DNA of 64,000 nucleotides, taken from NCBI RefSeq assembly GCF_014655715.1, contig NZ_BNBM01000025.1:1-64000 (forward strand), read 5' to 3'. The notes below the pieces were generated by a model that saw nothing but the letters and a program-made list of their open reading frames with translations, did not search any database and had not been told where the DNA came from. Positions 31,619 to 39,739 of this stretch are shown here, in pieces. Position 1 is the first letter of the stretch; every line of letters starts with the position of its first letter. The translations under genes and the position numbers were made by a program. The DNA is from Streptomyces lanatus (GTDB lineage Bacteria; Actinomycetota; Actinomycetes; Streptomycetales; Streptomycetaceae).

Positions 31619-32380
31619 TCAGGACTCGTCCAGTACGGCGAGCCCGGCCACCGCGTCCTCGTCCAGTTCCGCCAGTGCCTGGAGCTGCTCCGGGGTGACC
31701 CCATCGGGTATCGGCACCGGCGGCGGCGTCCGCAGCGGCGGCTGCCATCCTTCGTCGGGCGTCCAGCGTCGTACGACACGGGCGGGCGCCCCCGCCACCA
31801 CGGCATGGTCGGGCACCGTGCCCCGGACCACCGCGCCGGCCGCCACCACGACGTTCCGCCCGATCCGGGCCCCCGGCAGGATCACCGCGCCGGTGCCGAT
31901 CCAGCACCCCGGGCCTATCTCGACCGGCTCCATGCGCGGCCACTGCCGGCCGATGGGCTCGTGGGGATCGTCGTAGGAGTGGTTGGTGGAGGTGACGTAG
32001 ACATACGGCCCGAAGTAGCAGTCGCTTCCGATGGTGACCGTCGTGTCGGCGATGACATGGCTGCCGCGGCCCAGCACGACGCCGTCCCCGATGCGCAGGA
32101 TCGGCTCGGGGCCGAGGTCGAGGTCGGGCATCAGACCGGCCGTCAGGGTCACCTGCTCGCCGACGATGCAGTGGGAGCCGAGGTGGATCCAGCGTTCGCC
32201 GAAGACGGTGCCCAGCGGGAAGGCGAGGCGGGTGGCTTCGCCGATCGAGCCGAAGTGGAAGCGGCCGGGGTGCTCGGCCGTCACCGAGCCCGTGCGCTGC
32301 ACCCAGGCCCAGGCGGCGTGGACCGCGCGCTGCGTGAGGCCGCGCCGCCAGGACGAGAACGTGTTCTTGCGCTTGGACAC
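31619..32380 (-). CDS. Hexapeptide-repeat acyltransferase (left-handed beta-helix)
   Basis: 253 residues. The repeats are of the [LIV]-G-x4 type: IGDGVVLGRGSHVIADTTV, IGSDCYFGPYVYV, IGPGCWIGTGAVILPGARIG and AAGAVVRGTVPDHAVVAGAPA. HSYDD fits the catalytic-histidine loop of acetyltransferases. The likely activity is acetyl transfer to a sugar or other small acceptor; target unknown. GTG 32380 follows a TACGGT box by 6 nt. The C-terminal 40 residues (proline-rich, then an acidic helix) lie outside the helix. Confidence 0.85.
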   Translation of the reverse strand: MSKRKNTFSSWRRGLTQRAVHAAWAWVQRTGSVTAEHPGRFHFGSIGEATRLAFPLGTVFGERWIHLGSHCIVGEQVTLTAGLMPDLDLGPEPILRIGDGVVLGRGSHVIADTTVTIGSDCYFGPYVYVTSTNHSYDDPHEPIGRQWPRMEPVEIGPGCWIGTGAVILPGARIGRNVVVAAGAVVRGTVPDHAVVAGAPARVVRRWTPDEGWQPPLRTPPPVPIPDGVTPEQLQALAELDEDAVAGLAVLDES

Positions 32381-32490
32381 GCGTTCACCGTACTGAGCGG
32401 GCGGCGCCCGTATGCGGTCGTGGGGCTGTGATCTTCGCCCTACCGGGTGGCGGTAGCGTTCCGGTGTACCTCGGACGACAGGAGACGGTG

Positions 32491-33021
32491 ATGACGCACA
32501 AGCCTCTGATCAAGGGCATCGGCGGGAGGGAGCCGAAGATCGACGGTGAGGCTTTCGTGGCGCCCACGTCCGTGGTGATCGGGGACGTGACGTTGGAGGC
32601 GGGGGCGAGTGTCTGGTACGGCGCTGTGGTGCGGGGGGATGTCGAGCGGATCTCTGTCGGGGCGCAGTCCAATGTCCAGGACAACTGCACGCTGCATGCG
32701 GACCCCGGATTTCCGGTGAGCATCGGGGAGCGGGTGTCTGTCGGGCACAACGCCGTCGTTCATGGGGCGACCGTGGGCGACGACTGTCTGATCGGGATGG
32801 GGGCGACCGTGCTGAACGGGGCGGTGATCGGGGCGGGGTCGCTGGTCGCCGCGCAGGCCTTGGTGCCGCAGGGGATGGAGGTGCCGGCCGGGTCGCTCGT
32901 CGCGGGAGTTCCCGCGAAGGTCAAGCGGCAGCTGACTGAGGAAGAGCGTCAGGGCGTCACGCTCAACGGGACCTTGTATGCGGAGTTGGCCAAGGCTCAT
33001 CGGGAAGAGCACGGGGCCTGA
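32491..33021 (+). CDS. Gamma-class carbonic anhydrase-like protein
   Basis: 176 residues, left-handed beta-helix of the gamma-carbonic anhydrase/PaaY family. Seen are VWYGAVVRGDVERISVG, NVQDNCTLHADPGFP, and the histidines of VGHNAVVHGATVGD, which are the zinc ligands of this class. It may interconvert CO2 and bicarbonate; some relatives are inactive or hydrolyse thioesters. ATG 32491 has GGAG 6 nt upstream. It ends 17 bp from the convergent dedA-type gene. Confidence 0.88.
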   Translation: MTHKPLIKGIGGREPKIDGEAFVAPTSVVIGDVTLEAGASVWYGAVVRGDVERISVGAQSNVQDNCTLHADPGFPVSIGERVSVGHNAVVHGATVGDDCLIGMGATVLNGAVIGAGSLVAAQALVPQGMEVPAGSLVAGVPAKVKRQLTEEERQGVTLNGTLYAELAKAHREEHGA

Positions 33022-33037
33022 GGAGCAAAGGGGCGTT

Positions 33038-33682
33038 TCAGTCCCCGGCGACCGCAGGCTCCGGCTCCTGGTGTGCCGTCTGGGCCTTGCTCGCCTTGCG
33101 CTTGATGATCAGCATCGACGTCAGGCCGATCAGGACCGCCGCCACCAGGCCCAGCCACGAGAAGCGCTTCAGCCAGGACTCGGCGACTACACCGACGTAG
33201 TAGATGACCGCGGTCGTGCCGCCCGCCCAGACGATGCCGCCGAGGACGTTGGCGGTCAGGAACTTCCAGTACGGCATCCGCAGCACACCCGCGAGCGGGC
33301 CGGCGAAGATGCGCAGGAGGGCGACGAAGCGGCCGAAGAAGACGGCCCACATGCCCCACTTCTGGAAGGAGCGCTCGGCGGTGGCGATATGGCCCTCGCT
33401 GAAGTGCTTGGGGAACCTTCCGCCCAGCCAGGCCAGCAGGGGACGCCCGCCCTTGCGGCCGATGGCGTAGCCGATGGAGTCACCGATGATCGCGCCCGCG
33501 CTGGCGCAGGCGCCGAGCACGAACGGGTCGATGTCGCCGTGCTGGGAGGCGAGCAGCGCCGAGGAGACCAGGATGATCTCGCCGGGCAGCGGGATGCCCA
33601 GGCTCTCCAGGCCGATGACCAGGCCGACCAGCAGATAGATGGCCAGCGGGGGCACCGTTTCGAGCCATTCCTGGACGTGCAA
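33038..33682 (-). CDS. DedA-family membrane protein
   Basis: 214 residues with a TTG start at 33682 preceded by GAGAGGAAG. The DedA/VTT domain is clear: LESLGIPLPGEIILVSSALLA, GDSIGYAIGRKGG and FFGRFVALLRIFAGPLAG, plus about five membrane segments. Members take part in lipid carrier recycling and membrane homeostasis. The C-terminus is lysine-rich and cytoplasmic. A 14-bp perfect hairpin upstream (33716-33749) separates it from the carboxylesterase gene. Confidence 0.88.
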   Translation of the reverse strand: MHVQEWLETVPPLAIYLLVGLVIGLESLGIPLPGEIILVSSALLASQHGDIDPFVLGACASAGAIIGDSIGYAIGRKGGRPLLAWLGGRFPKHFSEGHIATAERSFQKWGMWAVFFGRFVALLRIFAGPLAGVLRMPYWKFLTANVLGGIVWAGGTTAVIYYVGVVAESWLKRFSWLGLVAAVLIGLTSMLIIKRKASKAQTAHQEPEPAVAGD

Positions 33683-33715
33683 CGCCGCTTCCTCTCAAGT
33701 CCTGGACCGTGTGTT

Positions 33716-33749
33716 CCCGGCGCACGCTCGGCTGTGAGCGTGCGCCGGG
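33716..33749. terminator. Terminator after the carboxylesterase gene
   Basis: Perfect 14-bp stem CCCGGCGCACGCTC / GAGCGTGCGCCGGG with a 6-nt loop, 6 bp beyond the carboxylesterase stop codon. Confidence 0.88.
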
Positions 33750-33754
33750 GCAGC

Positions 33755-35311
33755 CTACCCGTTCTGTGTGACGCTCCCGGTGTCCCACAGGTTGCACCGG
33801 TGCTCACTGTGCACGGTGGCGCTCGACACGTTCCCGCCGGCGGACGAGGTGCGCAGGGCCAGCACCGTGCCGGGCCTCGCGGGCATCTCGGGCTGTCCCG
33901 CCGCGCGCGGCACCCCGTCGCGGACGAAGGAGCCCCAGTACTGGACCATCTGCCGGGCCAGCGTCCGCTGCTCGGCGTTCAGCGGGGTCTCAAGACCGAA
34001 GTGCTTGAAGAGGTACTGCACCTCGTTGACATGGGTCGCGCCGAAGTCGAAGTCGGTGCCGAGGTCGCGCAGCGAGGCGAAGGGCGGGGAGGTGCGGTCG
34101 GCGAACTCGTACGCGTAGACCTTGCCGCGTCCGGCGAGCGTGCCGTCGAGGCGGAGCGCCGGGCAGGCGAAGAGCTGGTCGCCCTGGGCGGTGGCGTAGG
34201 CGATGGTCGGTGAGGGGTACGACGACAGGGGGTAGCGCGCGAGGGCCTCGTCGCCGTAGTCCGTGCGCATGACGGTGGGGTACTGGTCGGCGGTGAGCGG
34301 GGTGCCGTTCAGGTCGAAGCGGGCGAAGGCGAAGAGCCGGCCCTCGTCCTGGTTGGCTCCGTTCATGACCGGCACGCCCGCCGCGGCGCCGTGGTCGAAG
34401 GCCTCCTTCGGCTGCCTCGGCAGGAAGGCACCCCCGGCCACGGGTGCCCAGTCGAGGCCGCCCTGCGCGGCCAGGATCTCGGCGGCCGGCTTGGCGCGCA
34501 GACAGGCCAGGTCGGTGCAGCCGAGCCGCTCGGCGAAGGAGGCGCCCTGCGCCACGGCCGCCTCGTGGGTGCGGGCGGCGCAGTCGCCGTACGCCCCGCT
34601 CTGGATGATCCCCGCGCGGAAGAGGCCCTTCGCCGTCGGTGAGGCGAGCTGGGTGCAGACCGAACGGCCGCCCGCCGACTCGCCCGCGATGGTGACACGG
34701 CCCGGGTCGCCGCCGAAGCGGCCGATGTTTGCCCGCACCCAGCGCAGTGCGGCCTGCTGGTCGAGCATGCCGAAGTTGCCGGAGACGCCGTCGCGGGCCT
34801 CGCTGTCGAGGCCGGACGTGGCGAGGAAGCCCATCGCGCCGAGGCGGTAGTTGGCGGTCACGACGACGGTGCCGGTCCGCCGGGCGAAGGTGTCGGGGAC
34901 GACGTCCCGGCCGGCCCCGGCGGTGAGCCCGCCGCCGTGGAACCAGACCAGGACCGCACGGCGGGCGGCGCCCTCGGGGGCGTACACATTGAGGTCGAGA
35001 CAGTCCTCGGTGTGGCTCGGCTGCTCATAGCCGGGGTCCCAACTCGCGCTCTGCACACACTTGTTGCCGAAGTCCCGGGCGCCGCGCACCCCTTGCCAGG
35101 GCCGTACCGGACGCGGCTCCTTCCAGCGGAGTCCGGCGACGGGCGGCTGTGCGTAGGGGATGCCGAGGAACTGCCGTCCCTCGGCTGTGGTTTCGCCCTT
35201 GACCCAGCCGGCGTCGGTGCGGACGACGGGCGGGTCGGCGGCCTGCGCCGGCACGGGTGTGACGAGCGCGGCCGCGAGGGCCATCAGTGCGACGGACATA
35301 CGACGGATCAC
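33755..35311 (-). CDS. Secreted type-B carboxylesterase
   Basis: 518 residues. A signal peptide with a hydrophobic core (SVALMALAAALVTPVPAQA) predicts export, cleaved after AQA. The alpha/beta hydrolase of the carboxylesterase B family shows EDCLDLNVYAP, VLVWFHGGGLTAGAG (oxyanion hole), the nucleophile elbow TIAGESAGG, an acidic residue in GANQDEGR and a histidine near GATHVNEV. It hydrolyses carboxylic esters; natural substrate unknown. GTG 35311 has GGAGG 6 nt upstream. The cysteine pairs (NKCVQ...EDCLD; RSVCTQ...YGDCAA) fit an extracellular disulfide-bonded enzyme. Confidence 0.92.
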   Translation of the reverse strand: MIRRMSVALMALAAALVTPVPAQAADPPVVRTDAGWVKGETTAEGRQFLGIPYAQPPVAGLRWKEPRPVRPWQGVRGARDFGNKCVQSASWDPGYEQPSHTEDCLDLNVYAPEGAARRAVLVWFHGGGLTAGAGRDVVPDTFARRTGTVVVTANYRLGAMGFLATSGLDSEARDGVSGNFGMLDQQAALRWVRANIGRFGGDPGRVTIAGESAGGRSVCTQLASPTAKGLFRAGIIQSGAYGDCAARTHEAAVAQGASFAERLGCTDLACLRAKPAAEILAAQGGLDWAPVAGGAFLPRQPKEAFDHGAAAGVPVMNGANQDEGRLFAFARFDLNGTPLTADQYPTVMRTDYGDEALARYPLSSYPSPTIAYATAQGDQLFACPALRLDGTLAGRGKVYAYEFADRTSPPFASLRDLGTDFDFGATHVNEVQYLFKHFGLETPLNAEQRTLARQMVQYWGSFVRDGVPRAAGQPEMPARPGTVLALRTSSAGGNVSSATVHSEHRCNLWDTGSVTQNG

Positions 35312-35419
35312 CGGTCCACCTCCGCTGTGGGGCATGGGACAGCACGGGTGCGGCGGGAAAACTATGAACGTCAGTGACTCGTGTCAATCATGGGAACGAG
35401 AAACGGCCGAATGACGTCA

Positions 35420-35444
35420 GGGGTGACCCCCGTGGGGTCACCCC
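35420..35444. terminator. Terminator after the ricin-domain gene
   Basis: Perfect 11-bp stem GGGGTGACCCC / GGGGTCACCCC with loop CGT, 3 bp past the stop codon at 35448. Confidence 0.88.
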
Positions 35445-35447
35445 TGG

Positions 35448-37283
35448 CTAGCGGAGGGTGGAGTCGAGCAGCGTCGTGGCCGTGCCCAGGGCCGTCGTCA
35501 CGGAGTCCGATGCCTCGGCGGGGAGGGTCACGACCTTGTCGACGGGGGTGGCGGGGGCGGATTCGTCGCCGGATTCGGCCTGGACGTACCGCGTCTCGTA
35601 CGGCGACTGCGGCTGGTCCTCAGGGTCCTCCGGCTCGCTCTTCGAGGGCTCGGGGATGGCGTCGTGCGGGGAGCCGCGGTCGGGCTCAATGGGCGCCTTG
35701 TCCTTGCCCTCCTTGTCGCGCGGCCCGTCCTCGCCGTCCCGGCGGAGATCGTTCTCGGGCGGCTGTGCCTCCTCCCCGCTGCTCACGTCCGCCAGGCCGC
35801 CGTCGAGCATCCAGCGCTGGGCGTCGGAGCCGTCCCGTTCGGCGACGACCACGCTCACGCCCTTGCCGCCCGCGACCGCGAGTCGCTCGGCCCGGCGCAG
35901 CAGGAGCTCGCCGTGGACGGTGAGGTCGTAGTGCACCTCGCCGGCGTGCGCGAGGCAGTGCGCCAGGACGACCGCGCCCTCGTCTGGATCGGAGTCGAGG
36001 CACAGGGTGGGATCAGCGGCGCTGCGCAGGACACCGTTGTCGCGGTACGACCAGAGTTGTGACGCGGCGGACGAGCACTCCGACAGCTCGGCCGGCGCGC
36101 CGGCGCGGACCTTGCCGTCGCGCAGGTCCAGGCACAGGCCGTCGTCGAGGTTGCGGAGCCTGCCCTGGGCGATCTCGACGGGGTCCTCCGCCGAGGCGGC
36201 CGAGGGTGACCCGGCGGTGGATGGCGGGGACACGGGGCCGGGCCGGACGGTCTTGCCGCTGGGCGCGCCCCAGGTGGCGTGCGGGCCGGGGACGCCGTTC
36301 TCCTCGGTCCAGCCCTTCGCGGTGAGCACGGTCACGAGCAGGGCGAGAGAGGTCAGACCGACTCCCACGGCGACGGCCTTCGCGCGTCCGCGGGGCGGGA
36401 CGATCCGCTCCGGGCGATGACGTCCGCCCCTTCGGCGGCGATCACAGGCCGTCACTCCGGAGCCGCCCCGCCCGGGTCTGGAGTCGAGGTAGCGCCGGGC
36501 GCCCCAGCCGAGCACGGTCTCGGCGAGCAGCACCTCCAGACCGCCCTCGAAATGGCTCAGCTGCTCGGCGGCGTGCCGGCAGTAGCGGCACTCCATCAGA
36601 TGCTGCTGGACATCGGGCAGCAGGGCACCGCCGCGGCGAATGGGGACGTCGAGCAAGCGGTTGTAGAAGCGGCATTCCCGGGTGGGCGCGAGTTCGCCGT
36701 GGGCGCGGACACAACCCCGGCGGAATTGCTCGCGCACACCCTCCAGGGCGGCGGTCGCGGTGGCCTCATCGACCCCCAGCAGACCAGCGGGTATGGTTAT
36801 CGGTTCCGCCTCGACCTCGGTGTGCCAGAGCAGGCATTGCGAGGCACCCGGCAGGGCCTCGAATGCGCGCTCGGCGATCTGCCGTCTTTCGGGCGTCACG
36901 GACCGCGCGGCACGCAGTCCGCGCCCGCCGGTCGGTTTGCCGAGTTCCGGCAACAGACCGGCAATACGGTCGTCGGCCGCCCACTCCTTCACCATGTCCC
37001 GTACGGCTACGAGGAGTTGGGGACGCAGTGCGCCGCCGGCCGGTCGGCGGAGCACACGATGGAACGCCGCGGCGGCCACCATGGAGGCCGAACTCTCCGT
37101 GGAGACCAGGCAGATGGCCGCGTAGTCGTGGGTGGCACGCCAGTGCCGGGCCATCAGCAGGGCTACGGCACGGGAGTCCGCGCCGGCCTTGCCGAGGCTC
37201 GCGACGAGATCACGGTCGGACTGTCCGGGGTTCGTTCCGGGCCGTGGCGGGTACGGCGGTCGTGGGGGGTACGGGGATTGCAC
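35448..37283 (-). CDS. Membrane protein with zinc-finger-like segment and extracellular ricin-type lectin domain
   Basis: 611 residues. The cytoplasmic N-terminal half (about 1-270) is alpha-helical and sigma/anti-sigma-like, ending in a HxxxCxxC-type segment (QQHLMECRYCRHAAEQL). One membrane helix follows at about 310-330 (AVAVGVGLTSLALLVTVLTA). The outer part has a Pro/Ser linker and a ricin B-like trefoil (about 380-500; LRNLDDGLCLDLRDG, DPTLCLDSDPDEG, SDAQRWMLDGG), then a long acidic Pro/Glu tail. The layout suggests a sensor that couples binding of a sugar or wall component outside to a regulatory domain inside (inference). GTG 37283 is preceded by GGAAGGAAA. Not assigned to a named family. 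Confidence 0.7.
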   Translation of the reverse strand: MQSPYPPRPPYPPRPGTNPGQSDRDLVASLGKAGADSRAVALLMARHWRATHDYAAICLVSTESSASMVAAAAFHRVLRRPAGGALRPQLLVAVRDMVKEWAADDRIAGLLPELGKPTGGRGLRAARSVTPERRQIAERAFEALPGASQCLLWHTEVEAEPITIPAGLLGVDEATATAALEGVREQFRRGCVRAHGELAPTRECRFYNRLLDVPIRRGGALLPDVQQHLMECRYCRHAAEQLSHFEGGLEVLLAETVLGWGARRYLDSRPGRGGSGVTACDRRRRGGRHRPERIVPPRGRAKAVAVGVGLTSLALLVTVLTAKGWTEENGVPGPHATWGAPSGKTVRPGPVSPPSTAGSPSAASAEDPVEIAQGRLRNLDDGLCLDLRDGKVRAGAPAELSECSSAASQLWSYRDNGVLRSAADPTLCLDSDPDEGAVVLAHCLAHAGEVHYDLTVHGELLLRRAERLAVAGGKGVSVVVAERDGSDAQRWMLDGGLADVSSGEEAQPPENDLRRDGEDGPRDKEGKDKAPIEPDRGSPHDAIPEPSKSEPEDPEDQPQSPYETRYVQAESGDESAPATPVDKVVTLPAEASDSVTTALGTATTLLDSTLR

Positions 37284-37441
37284 TGAGCCATTTCCTTCCC
37301 AGCCGCAGGACGTCTTGGGGAATGCACGTCCGTCGGAAAAGCAGGCGCCTGATTGGTGCATACCTGGGCCGTGTCATCTGTGGACCGGCTATCGGGCCGC
37401 TCACTTTCGCACAAGCGGCGCACAGGAAACAAGAAGTTCGA
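37284..37441. promoter_or_regulatory. Upstream region of the ricin-domain gene and of the galU segment
   Basis: About 158 bp of noticeably less GC-rich DNA between divergent genes. No clear -35/-10 pair. Open frames on the minus strand here have no ribosome site and shadow-like composition. Confidence 0.35.
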
Positions 37442-37648
37442 GTGACCGATGTTCAAAAAGCGAGGAATTCAGAAAAGTTACCGCCGGTATCCGTACCCGC
37501 ATTCGACGACATCGTCGAACTCGGCCTCAAGTTGTGTACGCCCAAAGAACATCGGTCCACGGAATCTTCAATTCCGCATGCCGCACAGCTCACTCCGAGG
37601 TTTCTCTCGGCGTGCTCTCATCCCCGTACCTCAGCATGGGCCGCATGA
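37442..37648 (+). CDS. Possible 68-residue small protein coupled to galU
   Basis: GTG at 37442 opens a 68-codon frame whose TGA overlaps the galU ATG as ATGA, the arrangement of coupled genes, and galU has no ribosome site of its own. Against it: third-position GC is only about 60% by hand count, far below neighbours, and codon 13 is TTA, the rare bldA-dependent codon. A perfect palindrome TTCGACGA-CA-TCGTCGAA lies inside (37502-37519). It could be a leader peptide controlling galU, a recently acquired piece, or noncoding. Not recognised. Confidence 0.3.
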   Translation: MTDVQKARNSEKLPPVSVPAFDDIVELGLKLCTPKEHRSTESSIPHAAQLTPRFLSACSHPRTSAWAA

Positions 37649-38592
37649 TCGTCCCCCACACGACACCCGTCCCCGGCACGCCCCGCACCGTCCGCAAGGC
37701 GGTCGTCCCGGCCGCGGGCCTCGGCACACGCTTCCTGCCCGCGACGAAGGCGACGCCCAAGGAGATGCTGCCAGTCGTCGACAAGCCCGCCATCCAGTAC
37801 GTCGTGGAGGAAGCCGCCGCGGCCGGTCTCGACGACGTACTGATGATCACCGGCCGGCACAAGCGGGCCATCGAGGACCACTTCGACCAGGCCTTCGAGC
37901 TGGAGCAGGCGCTGGCCGCGAAGGGCGACGCCGTACGGCTGGACGCGGTGCGCGACCCGGCCCGGCTCGCCGACATCCACCACATCCGCCAGGGCGATCC
38001 GCTCGGCCTCGGTCACGCGGTGCTGTGCGCCCGCCGGCATGTCGGCGACCAGCCCTTCGCCGTCCTGCTGGGCGACGATCTCATCGACCCGCGCGAGACG
38101 CTGCTCAGCCGGATGCTGGAGGTCCGCGACCGTCACAAGGGCAGCGTGATCGCGCTCATGGAGGTCCCGGCCGAGCAGATCCACCTCTATGGCTGCGCGG
38201 CCGTCGAACCCTCCGGCGAGGACGGCGTGGTCCGCGTCACCGGCCTGGTGGAGAAGCCTTCGCGCGAGAACGCGCCGAGCCGTTACGCGGTCATCGGGCG
38301 CTATGTCCTCGACCCGGCCGTCTTCGGCGTCCTGGAGCGCACTCCGCCCGGCCGCGGCGGCGAGATCCAGCTCACCGACGCCCTCCAGGAACTGGCGACC
38401 GGCGGGACGGTCCACGGCGTCGTGTTCGACGGTCTGCGCTACGACACCGGCGACAAGGCGGACTACCTGCGCACGGTGGTCCGGCTGGCGTGCGCACGGC
38501 CGGATCTGGGGCCGGAGTTCGTGGCCTGGCTGAAGGAGTTCACGGCGGGGCTGGAGGACGGTGGTGCGCGGCGCGAGCGACGCGTGGCCTGA
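37645..38592 (+). CDS. galU: UTP-glucose-1-phosphate uridylyltransferase
   Basis: 315 residues. It makes UDP-glucose from UTP and glucose 1-phosphate. The nucleotide-binding start is KAVVPAAGLGTRFLPATKATPKEML, here seen as PAAGLGTRFLPATKATPKEM; LPVVDKPAIQYVVEEA, the catalytic-region segment AVLLGDDLID, VTGLVEKPSRENAPS and FDGLRYDTGDKADYL are the other family motifs. ATG 37645 overlaps the stop of a possible 68-aa frame; ATG 37636 is an alternative. Neither has a clear Shine-Dalgarno site. Convergent with a GntR regulator. Confidence 0.92.
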   Translation: MIVPHTTPVPGTPRTVRKAVVPAAGLGTRFLPATKATPKEMLPVVDKPAIQYVVEEAAAAGLDDVLMITGRHKRAIEDHFDQAFELEQALAAKGDAVRLDAVRDPARLADIHHIRQGDPLGLGHAVLCARRHVGDQPFAVLLGDDLIDPRETLLSRMLEVRDRHKGSVIALMEVPAEQIHLYGCAAVEPSGEDGVVRVTGLVEKPSRENAPSRYAVIGRYVLDPAVFGVLERTPPGRGGEIQLTDALQELATGGTVHGVVFDGLRYDTGDKADYLRTVVRLACARPDLGPEFVAWLKEFTAGLEDGGARRERRVA

Positions 38593-38631
38593 GCTGCCCG
38601 GCGGTAAGGCCGACGGCGCCCCGGGCGACCG

Positions 38632-39474
38632 TCATCTCTCGGTGTGCACGTCTCCCTGAGCCGTGAGGACGACCGATTCCCGCTGGGGCAGGACACCGGG
38701 TGGGATGCCGGGGAGGGAGCCCGTCGGGGTGGCCGGCTCCTGGCCGGCGGAGTGGCCCAGGGTCAGGCGGGTCACGATGCGGTAGCGGTCGCCGCGGTAG
38801 ATGGAGTGGACGTATTCGACGGCCCGGCCGTCACTGTCGCTGGTGAGGCGCTCGAAGAGGAGCGCGGGAGACAGATGGGGCACGGCGAGGATCCTGGCCT
38901 CGGCCGGGCTGACCACCGTGGGTTCGATCGTCTGGACGGCCTCGCTCACCCGGATGCCGTGGCGGTGGTGGAGGTGGTCGTACAGGTCGCCCGCCTCCAG
39001 TTCCTGTGCGGTGAGCGCGGGCACCAGGTCCGCGGGGATGTGCAGATGCTCGATGGCCATGGGGGCGCCGTCGACGAGCCGCAGCCGGGCCACGTAGACG
39101 ATGTCGGCGGCCGGTGACAGGTGCAGCTTGCGGCCGACCCGGGCGCCGGCGGCGATCGTGGTGAACTCCAGGAGCCGGCTGGTCCAGGCGCCGGAGGCCT
39201 GTGGCACGGCCATGGCCTGCTGGTCCGGCACGAGTTCCTGGGTGATCTTCTCCGGCGCCACGAACATCCCGCGTCCGTGTTCGCGCACGAGGAGCCCCGC
39301 CGCGACGAGTTCGTCGACGGCCGCGCGCAGGGTCGGCCGGGAGACGTTCAGGGCGGCGCATAGGGAGCGTTCGGAGGGGATGGCGTCACCGGGGCTGAGC
39401 GATTCGATGAGTTCGAGGATGTGATCCCGGACGCGTTCCCGCTTGAGGACCGCCCCCGACCCGCCTGAATTCAT
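38632..39474 (-). CDS. GntR-family (HutC/DasR type) regulator of the sugar-uptake operon
   Basis: 280 residues. N-terminal GntR winged HTH: RVRDHILELIESLSPGDAIP, then PSERSLCAALNVSRPTLRAAV and AGLLVREHGRGMFVAP as wing. The C-terminal UTRA ligand domain has MAIEHLHIPADLVP and YVHSIYRGDRYRIVTRL, the ending shared with DasR-like proteins. It is divergent from a DasA-like sugar-binding protein gene, and the gap has four copies of CTGACCAG/CTGGTCAG. It resembles DasR in layout but not closely in sequence, so I treat it as a paralogue. The effector is probably an amino-sugar or oligosaccharide phosphate (inference). Confidence 0.9.
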   Translation of the reverse strand: MNSGGSGAVLKRERVRDHILELIESLSPGDAIPSERSLCAALNVSRPTLRAAVDELVAAGLLVREHGRGMFVAPEKITQELVPDQQAMAVPQASGAWTSRLLEFTTIAAGARVGRKLHLSPAADIVYVARLRLVDGAPMAIEHLHIPADLVPALTAQELEAGDLYDHLHHRHGIRVSEAVQTIEPTVVSPAEARILAVPHLSPALLFERLTSDSDGRAVEYVHSIYRGDRYRIVTRLTLGHSAGQEPATPTGSLPGIPPGVLPQRESVVLTAQGDVHTER

Positions 39475-39739
39475 GTCACCGCTCCCGCCCCACCGTCCGT
39501 GAACCACCTGACCAGACCCATCACTTCTTACCACTGCCGAGGTACTGGTCAGACGCAGTGTAGCCATCATCCACTCCACCAGGACACGCCCGAGCTGGAT
39601 ACATGCGCTCAAGAACCCGACAGACGTGAGGGGTTGACGCCTCAATTGGTCTATGCCAACTTCATCGACCAACAAGAGGTCACCTGACCAGTCAGCCAAC
39701 TGGTCAGGTGGGTCGGCGTTTTCCTCCAAGGGGTGAACT
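39475..39739. promoter_or_regulatory. Divergent control region with four CTGRYCAG operator units
   Basis: Copies at 39509-39516, 39546-39553, 39684-39691 and 39700-39707. The last two form a perfect 11-bp inverted repeat ACCTGACCAGT / ACTGGTCAGGT (39682-39709, 6-bp centre), 30 bp before the sugar-binding protein start. The first two lie just upstream of the gntR start. The ACTGGTC half resembles DasR-type sites. One pair probably serves each promoter. Confidence 0.7.

Noticed and set aside
37163..37456. 97-codon leftward frame upstream of the ricin-domain gene
   Set aside because: No ribosome site, low-bias codons, and it overlaps the N-terminal codons of the ricin-domain gene.
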